DNA of 64,000 nt from Apostichopus japonicus (GCF_037975245.1 NC_092569.1:31994668-32058667); one strand, 5' to 3'. Positions 48,501-57,587 are shown, counted from the first letter of the stretch. Numbers and translations: made by a program. The notes: generated from the letters alone by a model not told the origin.

Positions 48501-48954
48501 TTTCATATTGGTAGAACAAAAACGCACTACCCTCTATTTTGCATCCGATGTTGGATTCATTCAAAGTATATAAATTGACCGGTTTATTTACCCTTTCTCG
48601 TTTGTTGCAGGTAATCGTTTGTCTGGTAGCAACAATAAACAATTCAGTACAAAAGACCGGGACTACGACGGATGGAGTACTTTCGACTGTGCTGAGAGAC
48701 ACAGAGGAGCCTGGTGGTTCTATCGTTATTATCACTGTACGAGTTCACATTGTCGGTCTAATTGTCGCACTTATGATTACTATTGCTATTATTTTCCCGA
48801 TGGCAGCAACAAGTGCGCTTATTGCGCTTATTCTCACCTCAACGGAGACTACGACGGCTCTACTCGAGGAACGCACATGTTCTGGTATAGTTATAGTTTG
48901 AACAGTTATGGATGCAACCTTCAATACACGGATATGAAAATACGGCCTGTGTAG
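27531..48954 (+). CDS. Secreted fibrinogen-related protein with TIL-like domain and eight EGF-like modules, 15 exons
   Basis: Fifteen exons (27531-27596, 36942-36972, 37854-38026, 38395-38659, 39486-39697, seven 210-nt exons from 40139 to 45124, 45713-46021, 46284-46545, 48611-48954) total 3132 nt with every splice phase matching, giving 1043 residues. Order: signal peptide (1 to about 25), N-terminal two thirds of a fibrinogen domain (45-179), TIL-like domain with eight cysteines (182-236), eight 70-residue EGF-like modules (250-797), full fibrinogen domain (800-1043). Fibrinogen-related proteins of invertebrates are typically secreted lectin-like recognition proteins; the role here is inferred. 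Odd points are the first fibrinogen domain lacking its calcium/ligand-binding C-terminal exon, a cysteine-rich insertion in the second, and near-identical EGF exons. A polyadenylation signal lies about 280 bp past the stop. Additional exons inside the 9.3-kb first intron cannot be excluded. Confidence 0.85.
27605..30700. repeat. Triplicated 1.03-kb segment in intron 1
   Basis: Three tandem copies at about 1,033-1,035-bp spacing; for example GTGATATGGCCAGGT starts at 28048, 29083 and 30116. The first copy begins a few bases past the exon 1 donor and is the most diverged; copies 2 and 3 are nearly identical. No coding potential is recognised. Confidence 0.92.
30701..35012. other. Intron 1 of the fibrinogen-related gene, middle part
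   Basis: AT-rich intronic sequence without recognisable exons or repeats. A minus-strand 91-codon frame (34142-34417) has no family I can name. Confidence 0.45.
35013..36237. mobile_element. hAT-like element with ATATCGG-rich ends
   Basis: The left end CAAGTGTTGCGCCGATCATC is followed by TAATATCGGTATCGGCCGAT. The right end, as reverse complement, is CTAGTGTTGTGCCGTTATCC followed by ATATCGGATCTGACCGATAT. Ends of the form AGTGTTG-GCCG with subterminal ATATCGG are common in hAT families. I did not find a clean 8-bp target duplication and see no transposase in the 1.2 kb. Confidence 0.6.
36942..36972 (+). CDS. Fibrinogen-related gene exon 2 (31 nt)
   Basis: A micro-exon between TTACACAG and GTACGT, encoding IIFSAEGRSS plus one base. 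Its phases (0 in, 1 out) are exactly those needed to join exons 1 and 3. The join extends the hydrophobic signal region and supplies a likely cleavage zone. It is supported by phase and splice sites only, so it is the least certain internal exon. Confidence 0.65.
37585..37790 (+). repeat. Dispersed repeat upstream of fibrinogen exon 3
   Basis: It starts ATATAGCGCTTTTTAACAGC and ends CCCCTGGGTGGAGAGAGGCA, sharing both motifs with the repeats near 12134 and 11040. It ends about 60 bp before the exon 3 acceptor. Confidence 0.5.
37854..38026 (+). CDS. Fibrinogen-related gene exon 3: start of fibrinogen domain 1
   Basis: 173 nt between CATACAG and GTATGG. It encodes PVYPRDCKEVSNACSS, TSGVYLIKPDVYPEPFEAYC and NNDLDTGGWT. 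This is the canonical fibrinogen-domain opening: RDCxEV, SGVYxIxP, then CYS and GGWT, with the first disulfide pair present. Confidence 0.92.
38395..38659 (+). CDS. Fibrinogen-related gene exon 4: middle of fibrinogen domain 1
   Basis: 265 nt, starting VLQRRRLDSINFNRSWKDFR and including GFLGSEFWIGNEKIAVLT and YQLRLDFENVAGETYYVTYD. This is the conserved GEFWLGNxxIHxLT / YxLRIDL block. It ends in phase 1 after SNG. The exon that should follow (calcium site, CAxxxxGAWW) is absent. The next exon is TIL-like, but phase also permits direct joining to the last exon at 48611. Confidence 0.92.
38660..39485 (+). other. Intron 4 of the fibrinogen-related gene
   Basis: AT-rich, with an 87-codon open frame (38995-39255) that lacks any recognisable domain and suitable splice context. 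I found no remnant of the missing fibrinogen C-terminal exon here. Confidence 0.5.
39486..39697 (+). CDS. Fibrinogen-related gene exon 5: TIL-like domain
   Basis: 212 nt between TTCTCTAG and GTCAGT. It encodes TIPEWCPANEIFSNETCERT, then CDDPDTCTSANSRTESEQCV, then LNQCNCFVADKTSVLG. The CPANE start and C-x-C spacing match trypsin-inhibitor-like (TIL) domains such as those in zonadhesin-type proteins, but with eight cysteines where ten are usual. Its last 13 codons and the following intron are homologous to the ends of the EGF exons, so the repeat array grew out of this exon's 3' end. Confidence 0.85.
40139..40348 (+). CDS. EGF-like exon A (module 1)
   Basis: 210 nt, phase 0-0. It encodes EGDFYVNARCTQRSTCRNNQ, then ASYQCSDNATCAERNGVRKC and YCNPNYQGDGVTC. 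This is the most diverged of the eight modules and so probably the oldest. The GDG-x-TC ending is the EGF_3 type. Confidence 0.9.
40930..41139 (+). CDS. EGF-like exon B (module 2)
   Basis: 210 nt, phase 0-0, EGHFYINSRCTRKSTC start. It keeps AERSGVRK like exon A, whereas later modules have ALRSGVRK. It ends VVG where the others end VLG. Confidence 0.92.
41723..41932 (+). CDS. EGF-like exon C (module 3)
   Basis: 210 nt, phase 0-0. It starts EGYFYINSRC (Y for H) and is the first copy with CALRSGVRKC. The intron that follows has changed from the A/B type to the type shared by all later copies. Confidence 0.92.
42521..42730 (+). CDS. EGF-like exon D (module 4)
   Basis: 210 nt, phase 0-0, eight cysteines. 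It encodes the consensus EGHFYINSRCTRKSTCRNSR module. Together with its intron it is almost identical to exon F and its intron. Confidence 0.92.
43319..43528 (+). CDS. EGF-like exon E (module 5)
   Basis: 210 nt, phase 0-0, the same protein module as D. One silent difference (GGAGAC for GGGGAC) separates it from G. The following intron shares diagnostic variants with the intron after G. Confidence 0.92.
44117..44326 (+). CDS. EGF-like exon F (module 6)
   Basis: 210 nt, phase 0-0, the same module as D. It begins the second copy of the two-unit block D-E. Confidence 0.92.
44915..45124 (+). CDS. EGF-like exon G (module 7)
   Basis: 210 nt, phase 0-0, the same module as E. The acceptor context GAATATCTTAAATTAG is of the D/E/G type. 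Confidence 0.92.
45713..46021 (+). CDS. EGF-like module 8 fused to start of fibrinogen domain 2 (exon H)
   Basis: 309 nt, phase 0-0. The first 56 codons are the last EGF-like module (NSNYEGDGVTC ending). Without an intron they continue TRVLPKDCHELYVSGTRRDG, then VYTIYPDGWPSGIQVYCEME and GGGWT before donor GTGAGT. So the EGF array and the second fibrinogen domain share an exon, which locks their order. Confidence 0.93.
46284..46545 (+). CDS. Fibrinogen-related gene exon 14: middle of fibrinogen domain 2
   Basis: 262 nt after TTGATAG, starting VFQKRSSASADFYRGWLDYK and including NKNQDHWLGNKYIHSMT and YQLRIDLRDSA, ending SVGSYSGNAG in phase 1 before GTGAGT. It is better conserved than exon 4, with the usual WLGNxxIHxxT and YSGNAG motifs intact. 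Confidence 0.94.
46546..48610 (+). other. Last intron of the fibrinogen-related gene
   Basis: 2.07 kb. It contains a C run near 47992, an A run at 48462-48484 and a 126-codon frame at 47067-47444 without recognisable similarity or splice context. No supported exon. Confidence 0.5.
48611..48954 (+). CDS. Fibrinogen-related gene last exon: C-terminal fibrinogen domain 2 with cysteine-rich insertion
   Basis: 344 nt after GTTGCAG, ending TAG at 48952-48954. It encodes FSTKDRDYDGW (calcium-site segment), DCAERHRGAWWFY, an insertion of about 31 residues, then CAYSHLNGDY and YTDMKIRPV. The canonical disulfide is Cys956 to Cys1001. The insertion between GAWWFY and CAYSHLNG carries five additional cysteines (972, 977, 981, 988, 998) and is rich in tyrosine. 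A sixth (1031) lies before the MKIRP end. A typical domain has only two or three residues between WWY and the cysteine. Confidence 0.93.
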
Positions 48955-49232
48955 ACAAAACACTGTATAAATAACACACTGCCAAAAAGAGCAGGTTTTA
49001 CTTAGAAAGAAGAAAATATCGATACAGATCTTCGAGCATCGGACAGCTGGACGTGCCATAGACAAGAAAGAAGAAGAAAAGCAACAAAAATTTCAAACGG
49101 GACGATTCGACTAAATAATTCATTTTCCAAGGGAATGAGTAAATATTGATTGAAATTGATGTCAAATTATTAATATTAACCAGCTTACTGTTGTTTTTTT
49201 ATAGTTTGAAAATTGCATGAGTCTCACAAAAG

Positions 49233-49238
49233 AATAAA
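49233..49238 (+). terminator. Polyadenylation signal AATAAA of the fibrinogen-related gene
   Basis: AATAAA lies about 280 bp beyond the stop codon at 48954 and is followed by T-rich sequence (TGTGCATTTTTCC). It is the first canonical hexamer downstream of the stop in a suitable context. Confidence 0.6.
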
Positions 49239-49814
49239 AGAATACAACAAAGTGAACTTGTGCATTTTTCCTTAATTTGTTGCATCCCTCGTAGTCAACC
49301 CTCACCCTCCCAACCCCCAACCCCCCCCCCCCCCCCGAAGTATTATTAGTTAGTTGGAAATGGACAATTGCAAGTGGATTCTTAACGATTCTTGGTTTCT
49401 AGGACATATACACACACATTTCAAATACTTACATATTTATATGAAGTCATTATCAGGGTTGGCGTCGAACTACTCACAAAACATAGGGTAACATTTATAT
49501 ATATATTATATTACAACATCCCTAAATAAATCATCAAATACCAGCCTTGTCAACTGATGACAAAGTATTCTGTGGTTGCACATGGTGTTGTTAATCTCAT
49601 GTACAAAGTCAAATTAAAATAACGTAATGTTGAAAACAGAGGTACTATCGCTAAATTTGGGTGAAAATTTGTGGAAAATTAATAATTAGTAATTATGTGT
49701 ATTATGTGTAGTATGAAGCTTCGGCGGGCGCGAAGGGGGGGGGGGGGGGTGGCACTCACATCTATAAATCTTCAAGTTTGCTTCCTTTTGGTCCTTGGAT
49801 TGATATGTCAGTCA

Positions 49815-50005
49815 TGGTTCTAGGACAAAATCCCCCCGGACAAAACCCCCCCGGACAAAATCCCCCAGACAAAATTCCCCCCCGGACAAAACCCCTCAGC
49901 CAAAATCCCCCCTGGACAAAATCCCCCCAGCCAAAATCCCCCCTGGCCAAAATCCCCCCAAATCAAAATCCCCCCGGACAAGATCCACCCAGACAATATC
50001 CCCTT
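49815..50005. repeat. 15-16-bp minisatellite (GGACAAAATCCCCCC)
   Basis: About a dozen imperfect copies of GGACAAAATCCCCCC with variants CAGCCAAAATCCCCCC. Open frames across it on both strands are a by-product of the repeat. Confidence 0.92.
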
Positions 50006-50059
50006 GCCTGCAACAACCTGCGATGGCCCAGGTGTGACAGTCAAGACATGGGTCATTGC

Positions 50060-50415
50060 ACTGGTTAGGGTACCGATCAGGGGACTGGTCAGGGTACCAG
50101 TCAGGGTACCAGTGAGGGTACTGGCGAGCGTAACTGTGAGGGCTCCTGTTAGGGTACTTGTGAGGGTACCGGTCAAGGTACTGGTCATGTGACTGATCAG
50201 GGTACCGGTCATCATACTGGTCACTGTACCGGTCAGGGTTCCACTCAGTGTACTGGTTAGGGTACTGGTCAGGATACCAGTCAGGATACTGGTCAGAGTA
50301 CCGGTCAGGGGACTGGTCGGGAGATCAGTGAGGGTAATTGTGAGGCTACCTGTTAGTGTGACATTCAAGGGACCGGTCAAGGTTCTGGTCAAAGTACTGG
50401 TCATTGCACCAGTAC
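50060..50415. repeat. 12-bp minisatellite (GGTACTGGTCAG)
   Basis: About 29 copies of a 12-bp unit, GGTACTGGTCAG or GGTACCGGTCAG. Because 12 is divisible by three, a 194-codon minus-strand frame rich in TLTGTLTS runs through it and the preceding array. I consider that frame noncoding. The array ends at the left edge of the 4.5-kb duplication. Confidence 0.92.
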
Positions 50416-51269
50416 TACTAAGGGTACGTATAATTACTTACAATTTCGTAACTGTTTGTTCATTATAAGAAACTATAGTCATTTTACTTGAAGTATTCAC
50501 ATGAAAGAAGTTCATCGTCCTTTTAAAATTACGCAAATGAGGAAAAGTTGTGAATCTGTGATTCCCACTGAGCGAGCGTCAGGCTACGGGCATAAACAGC
50601 ATGTGTATATAGTAAGTTAGGCGAAACGTATACGAGATAGGGAGGCATATAGGCTAGGCGTATATGAAACTAATACTTAGGGAGACTGCATAGGCTGTAT
50701 AATGTTGCTATAGCCTAGGCCTACGGTAACTCCGCCAATAAATGTGGATAAAGATAGTCGTTCTGTTTCATGTGGATTATATTATGTTTTACTGCCCTTA
50801 GTAGACCAGTTAGTACAGTAGAATAGTTTGACAAAAGTGAAGTTAGACCAAACTGTGTACAGTAAAGATGTTGATGAATGTCACCAAATTGTTTAGCCGG
50901 CTTATAATACCTTTAATGTTTGCATTTTGTAGTTGGAACGTTTGCTTCGCTCGAATACCAGTGTCTATGTCATTCCTACTGAGCTACTGTACGTATCAAT
51001 TTTAATTTTGTACAGGACGTTCTGGGGTGCGGAGTTGCAGTATATGTATCACCATAGCCTACTATTAATTGGAATAAATACTAAATAGTAAATAGGACTA
51101 ATCGTGGCGTCATCGAGTAGGCTGAGCAGACCTGGGCTATCCCCTCGGTCTGCTGCCTCCTTTAATGACATCATATGGCTAATTTAAATTTATTAATTTG
51201 TATTCCTTGTTGAATTCATCTACAGTAGGTCTATGCGTTGTTGATGGCGTGTGTGACGCCTTGGCTTGT

Positions 51270-51945
51270 AAACATGATATCTCAAGAACTAAAACTTGCT
51301 GGTACTTTAAACTTGGTATACAGTAGGTAGCCCTTTGTAAGTAGACAGTCCCTCTTGTTTTAAATGGAGGTCAAAAGTCAATAGTGGTCAAAGTCTGATA
51401 ACCTTGTAAACACACAAGAAGTAAAATTTGCTGGAACATCATACTTGGTATGTAGGTAGCCCTTGATGAGTAGACAGGACTTGTTTTTATGAAGGTCAAA
51501 GGTCATTTCATGCCAACAGAGGTCAAATTGAAAACTTGTGAACATGATATCTTAAGAAGTCAAAACTGCTAGAACTTCATACTTGGTATGTAGGTACAGT
51601 AGCCCTTAGTGAGTATACAGTCCTTAATTTTTTCATGGAGGTCAAATGTCCTTGGAGGTCAACAGAGTTAAAGTCAGAAAACCTTCTAAACACGATATCT
51701 CAAGAACTAGAAGTTGCTTGAACTTCATACTTGGTATGTAGGTAGTCCTTAGTGATTAGACAGTCCCTTTTGTTCTTCATGGTGGTCAAATGTCATTTGA
51801 GGTCTACAGAGTCAAAGTCTGAAAACCTTGTCAACATGATATCTCAAGAACTAAAAGTTGCTTGAACTTCGAACTAAGTTCTTATGTAGGAAGCCCTTGG
51901 TGAGTAGACAGTCCCTCTATTTCATAGAGGTCAACGTGGGCCGTG
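51270..51945. repeat. 130-147-bp tandem repeat, five units (copy 1)
   Basis: Units marked by ATCTCAAGAACTAAAA at about 51283, 51415, 51554, 51701 and 51845 share ACTTCATACTTGGTATGTAG, GTAGACAGTCCCT and CATGGAGGTCAAA. They are diverged, hence older than the 4.5-kb duplication. Confidence 0.88.
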
Positions 51946-53084
51946 AAGGGGACTGAGTGCCTCAATATTCTTAGTTAAAAACATTGGGGCACTGATAAAG
52001 GGGCTAACAATAAAACTCATAGGCCTACATTGTCGGAAACATGTATAGACGTGATAAATATATTTATGAACCGTAGTTTCACAAAAGACTGCTACACTGT
52101 TCACGCAGGTTACATCTTAGGAGCTCTCTACATGTATTGTGCATTTATTGTGCATATACGTGATGAGCGGTTAAACTAAACCTTGTGTTCTTTTGAACGC
52201 CATTCATACAACACGTGCCTAGAATCTTGAGGTTGCACACTATTGACTAATGAAATCAAAAGAAATGATATGAACATTTCGCAAACTGTCCAGACGTTCA
52301 TATTATCGTAGGCTTACTTTCATTGAGGAAGTTCAAATTTCAAGGGGCAGCTGCCCGCCCCCTACCTACCCCCGCAGGCTACGGCCCTGTAGTTGGCACC
52401 AGTGAACTTAATCCCAAATAAAATATTTTGTGAACATATGTACAGAACTACTAAACTAGAATTTGAGGTATAATGACTAACATGGTTGCAACAACATGAC
52501 TTGCAGCTTAGCACCCAGGCTAAGCACCATGTATGTATCTGTCTCAAATCTCGTTTGATATATGTAATTTGCTCAAAACACTTCAAGACTACCCTGGGTG
52601 ACTTTGCTAACTAAACTGATTGCACAATATTATTTACACATATAGTGTTATATTGTTGGTACGTGAAATACAATATACTATAATATAAAAATAATATTAT
52701 CCTGCAAGAAGATTAGCGAATGTTTCGGGCTTTCATTACCTAGTGACTTGTGCAGATAGCCTCAGAGGTATATGAGCGCGGTTCCTTATTTAATTTACGC
52801 AATCAATGAAATCCATCATTCTTATTTCAATCCAGATGAAAAGTTATATTTTCTAAGATGAGAATAACAAATTAATAACATACTAATCTCATGTAGCACA
52901 ATGTTTCAGCTCCCTTTGTGGGATACACGAGTCATTATGAGTCTGAATGATACTCCAGCGCCTACGCGAATCAGTTACCAAACCTGTGGATGGGGTAACA
53001 TTTGATATAGTGTCCCCACCCTTTAGAAGTGGGGACGTGTCCCCTGCCCCCCCCCCTATGATTGACGCCTCTGCTGCGTATACA

Positions 53085-54904
53085 TCTAGAAGTAATAGGT
53101 CTACAAAGTTACACCGTAAATTGACGCAAAGTGCTATAACTTCCTTTTATCAGGATCTTTCACAGGTGCAGGTTTGGACTGATGTTCTAATAGTAAATGA
53201 TTCTAATTCTACTTGTAACTTATTCTTTTGTATCTTCTTATATGACCGTCATATTCCTCTTCAAGGGTGTAGTAGTTGCTCCAAAAGGAAGAAGAGCTGG
53301 TGTATACATGATCACTGTATGTTTTTGTATTCCACCGATGAGGACGAAGTTATGGAATGTATCGAAAATCTTCAAAATGGTAGTCAAGGACAATTATAAT
53401 ATTCATTGTAAAGTTGTTAAAGCATTTAATTAGATATTGTTCGTCCATGAGGGTATCTTGTAAACAGGTCTTTTAATAGTGGTACAATGTGCCTAATGAT
53501 CTAAAAATTACACGTGCTGTTCCTGACTACAATATTAAAGTAACAGAAAAAGGTGAAAGATAACTATAGGCCAATTTCTATATTGCAAGTCTTTTCCAAG
53601 ATATTTGAGCATATCATGTTGCTTTAAATTTCTTTCACATTATAGAATGCTGTATGAAAACCAAATAACCATAGCTCTACAACTCGTCCATTAATTAACT
53701 TTATTGAGAACATCTCAAAGTCATTTGAGAAACGTCATCTTTCTGGTGGAATCTTCCTTGACCTCTCAAACGCCTTCGACACTTTGGACCATAATATACT
53801 TGCCCACAAATTGCACTTTTATGGTATTATGGGACTTTCAATAAAATTGTTGAGAGACTACCTACTGGACAGGAATCAGTTTATACACATTTCAAATGTT
53901 AAGTCTCGTATGCAACCACAACAGGTGTATCACAAAGCTCTAGTTAGTGACCAATTGCAACAGGTGTACCTTAAGGCTCTAGTTAGTGACAAATTGCAAC
54001 ATGTGTATCACAAGGTTCTAGGTAGTGACCAATTACAACATGTGTATCACAAGGCTCTAGTTAGTGACCAATTGCAACAGGTGTACCACAGGGCTCGAGT
54101 CATTGACCAATCGCAACATGTGTATCACAAGGCTCTAGTTAGTGACCAATTATCAAACGTGTACCACAAGGCTCTAGTTAGTAACCAGTTACAACATGTG
54201 TATCACAAGGCTCTATTTAGTGACCAATTACCACAGGTGTACCACAAGGCTCTAGTTAGTGACCAATTACAACAGGTGAACCACGAAGCTCTAGTTAGTG
54301 ACCAATTGCAGCATGTGTACCACAAGGCTCTGGTTAGTGACCAATTACAACAGGTGTACCCCAAGACTCAAGTTAGTGACCAATCACAACAGGTGTTCCA
54401 CAAGGAACTAGTTAGTGACCAATTACCACAGGGTACCACAAGGCTCTAGTTAGTGACCAATTGCCACAGGTGTACCCCAATGCTCTAGTTAGTGACCAAT
54501 TACACCAGGTGTACCACAAGGCTCTAGTTAGTGATCAATTGCAACAGGTATATCACAAGGCTCTAGTTAGTAACCAATTACAACATGTGTACCACAAGGC
54601 TCTAGTTAGTGACCAATTGCAACAGGTGTACCACAAGGTTCTAGTTAGTGACCAATTGCAACAGGTGTTACACGAGGTTCTAATTTGGGTCCACTACCCA
54701 TTCTCATTTAATTCAATGATTTACCTCTAATTAGTTCAAAGTTTAAATTTACTTTATACGCTGATGATACAAGTATCTTAAACGACAATCGAAATTCGCT
54801 CTCATTCATTAACGCCATTAATAACGAGGTCTTCGTAACCATTTGATTCACTGCGAATAAATTACTTCTGAATGCAACTGAGTCGACTGCTATTTTAATT
54901 AACT
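53085..54904 (+). pseudogene. Degenerate CR1-type non-LTR retrotransposon ORF2, copy 1 (3' truncated)
   Basis: The linker after the endonuclease is recognisable (TSFYQDLSQVQVWTDVLIVN, then CSKRKKSWC near 53290). Reverse transcriptase follows: DNYRPISILQVFSKIFEHIM near 53555, then INFIENISKSFEKRH, SGGIFLDLSNAFDTLDHNIL, and LLRDYLLDRNQFIHISNVKS to 53910. At the GVPQGSxLGP position a 39-bp minisatellite interrupts. The far side continues LISSKFKFTLYADDTSIL near 54730-54780 with the YADD catalytic box. Multiple stops and frameshifts show it is inactive. Confidence 0.87.
53919..54680 (+). repeat. 39-bp minisatellite derived from the RT GVPQGS motif (copy 1)
   Basis: About 19 units of 39 bp (CAACAGGTGTACCACAAGGC, then TCTAGTTAGTGACCAATTA). 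In the RT frame a unit reads TGVPQGSS, two stops, then P, the decayed form of GVPQGSILGP. In another frame it is open and gives the 13-residue repeat QQVYHKALVSDQL. That open frame is a repeat artefact, interrupted once by a 1-bp deletion near 54432. Confidence 0.93.
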
Positions 54905-55768
54905 AATTAATTTTAATTAAGGGTACGTATAATTACTTACAATTTCGTAACTGTTTGTTCATTATAAGAAACTATAGTCATTTTACTTGAAGTATTCACA
55001 TGAAAGAAGTTCATCGTCCTTTTAAAATTACGCAAATGAGGAAAAGTTGTGAATCTGTGATTCCCACTGAGCGAGCGTCAGGCTACGGGCATAAACAGCA
55101 TGTGTATATAGTAAGTTAGGCGAAACGTATACGAGATAGGGAGGCATATAGGCTAGGCGTATATGAAACTAATACTTAGGGAGACTGCATAGGCTGTATA
55201 ATGTTGCTATAGCCTAGGCCTACGGTAACTCCGCCAATAAATGTGGATAAAGATAGTCGTTCTGTTTCATGTGGATTATATTATGTTTTACTGCCCTTAG
55301 TAGACCAGTTAGTACAGTAGAATAGTTTGACAAAAGTGAAGTTAGACCAAACTGTGTACAGTAAAGATGTTGATGAATGTCACCAAATTGTTTAGCCGGC
55401 TTATAATACCTTTAATGTTTGCATTTTGTAGTTGGAACGTTTGCTTCGCTCGAATACCAGTGTCTATGTCATTCCTACTGAGCTACTGTACGTATCAATT
55501 TTAATTTTGTACAGGACGTTCTGGGGTGCGGAGTTGCAGTATATGTATCACCATAGCCTACTATTAATTGGAATAAATACTAAATAGTAAATAGGACTAA
55601 TCGTGGCGTCATCGAGTAGGCTGAGCAGACCTGGGCTATCCCCTCGGTCTGCTGCCTCCTTTAATGACATCATATGGCTAATTTAAATTTATTAATTTGT
55701 ATTCCTTGTTGAATTCATCTACAGTAGGTCTATGCGTTGTTGATGGCGTGTGTGACGCCTTGGCTTGT

Positions 55769-56444
55769 AAACATGATATCTCAAGAACTAAAACTTGCTG
55801 GTACTTTAAACTTGGTATACAGTAGGTAGCCCTTTGTAAGTAGACAGTCCCTCTTGTTTTAAATGGAGGTCAAAAGTCAATAGTGGTCAAAGTCTGATAA
55901 CCTTGTAAACACACAAGAAGTAAAATTTGCTGGAACATCATACTTGGTATGTAGGTAGCCCTTGATGAGTAGACAGGACTTGTTTTTATGAAGGTCAAAG
56001 GTCATTTCATGCCAACAGAGGTCAAATTGAAAACTTGTGAACATGATATCTTAAGAAGTCAAAACTGCTAGAACTTCATACTTGGTATGTAGGTACAGTA
56101 GCCCTTAGTGAGTATACAGTCCTTAATTTTTTCATGGAGGTCAAATGTCCTTGGAGGTCAACAGAGTTAAAGTCAGAAAACCTTCTAAACACGATATCTC
56201 AAGAACTAGAAGTTGCTTGAACTTCATACTTGGTATGTAGGTAGTCCTTAGTGATTAGACAGTCCCTTTTGTTCTTCATGGTGGTCAAATGTCATTTGAG
56301 GTCTACAGAGTCAAAGTCTGAAAACCTTGTCAACATGATATCTCAAGAACTAAAAGTTGCTTGAACTTCGAACTAAGTTCTTATGTAGGAAGCCCTTGGT
56401 GAGTAGACAGTCCCTCTATTTCATAGAGGTCAACGTGGGCCGTG
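55769..56444. repeat. 130-147-bp tandem repeat, five units (copy 2)
   Basis: The counterpart of the array at 51270-51945 in the second 4.5-kb copy, with the same five units and no difference that I noticed. Confidence 0.88.
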
Positions 56445-57587
56445 AAGGGGACTGAGTGCCTCAATATTCTTAGTTAAAAACATTGGGGCACTGATAAAGG
56501 GGCTAACAATAAAACTCATAGGCCTACATTGTCGGAAACATGTATAGACGTGATAAATATATTTATGAACCGTAGTTTCACAAAAGACTGCTACACTGTT
56601 CACGCAGGTTACATCTTAGGAGCTCTCTACATGTATTGTGCATTTATTGTGCATATACGTGATGAGCGGTTAAACTAAACCTTGTGTTCTTTTGAACGCC
56701 ATTCATACAACACGTGCCTAGAATCTTGAGGTTGCACACTATTGACTAATGAAATCAAAAGAAATGATATGAACATTTCGCAAACTGTCCAGACGTTCAT
56801 ATTATCGTAGGCTTACTTTCATTGAGGAAGTTCAAATTTCAAGGGGCAGCTGCCCGCCCCCTACCTACCCCCGCAGGCTACGGCCCTGTAGTTGGCACCA
56901 GTGAACTTAATCCCAAATAAAATATTTTGTGAACATATGTACAGAACTACTAAACTAGAATTTGAGGTATAATGACTAACATGGTTGCAACAACATGACT
57001 TGCAGCTTAGCACCCAGGCTAAGCACCATGTATGTATCTGTCTCAAATCTCGTTTGATATATGTAATTTGCTCAAAACACTTCAAGACTACCCTGGGTGA
57101 CTTTGCTAACTAAACTGATTGCACAATATTATTTACACATATAGTGTTATATTGTTGGTACGTGAAATACAATATACTATAATATAAAAATAATATTATC
57201 CTGCAAGAAGATTAGCGAATGTTTCGGGCTTTCATTACCTAGTGACTTGTGCAGATAGCCTCAGAGGTATATGAGCGCGGTTCCTTATTTAATTTACGCA
57301 ATCAATGAAATCCATCATTCTTATTTCAATCCAGATGAAAAGTTATATTTTCTAAGATGAGAATAACAAATTAATAACATACTAATCTCATGTAGCACAA
57401 TGTTTCAGCTCCCTTTGTGGGATACACGAGTCATTATGAGTCTGAATGATACTCCAGCGCCTACGCGAATCAGTTACCAAACCTGTGGATGGGGTAACAT
57501 TTGATATAGTGTCCCCACCCTTTAGAAGTGGGGACGTGTCCCCTGCCCCCCCCCCCCCCTATGATTGACGCCTCTGCTGCGTATACA

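Larger units (their letters stand above)
50422..54904. repeat. 4.5-kb tandem duplication, copy 1
   Basis: It starts GGGTACGTATAATTACTTAC and is virtually identical to 54921-59404, offset by 4499 bp on the left. The offset becomes 4503 bp after a C run (53047 region) that is four bases longer in copy 2. It breaks off inside a retrotransposon ORF, followed by AACTAATTAATTTTAATTAA at the junction. Confidence 0.97.

Noticed and set aside
49820-50404. 194-codon minus-strand frame rich in TLTGTLTS, and plus-strand proline-rich frames
   Set aside because: They are by-products of the 12-bp and 15-16-bp minisatellites; repeat units divisible by three keep frames open.
53784-54730. Two adjacent frames giving a QQVYHKALVSDQL repeat protein, and their copies at 58287-59233
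   Set aside because: The open frame begins in true RT sequence, but in the array it is read out of the RT frame; the sequence is a decayed, expanded RT motif.
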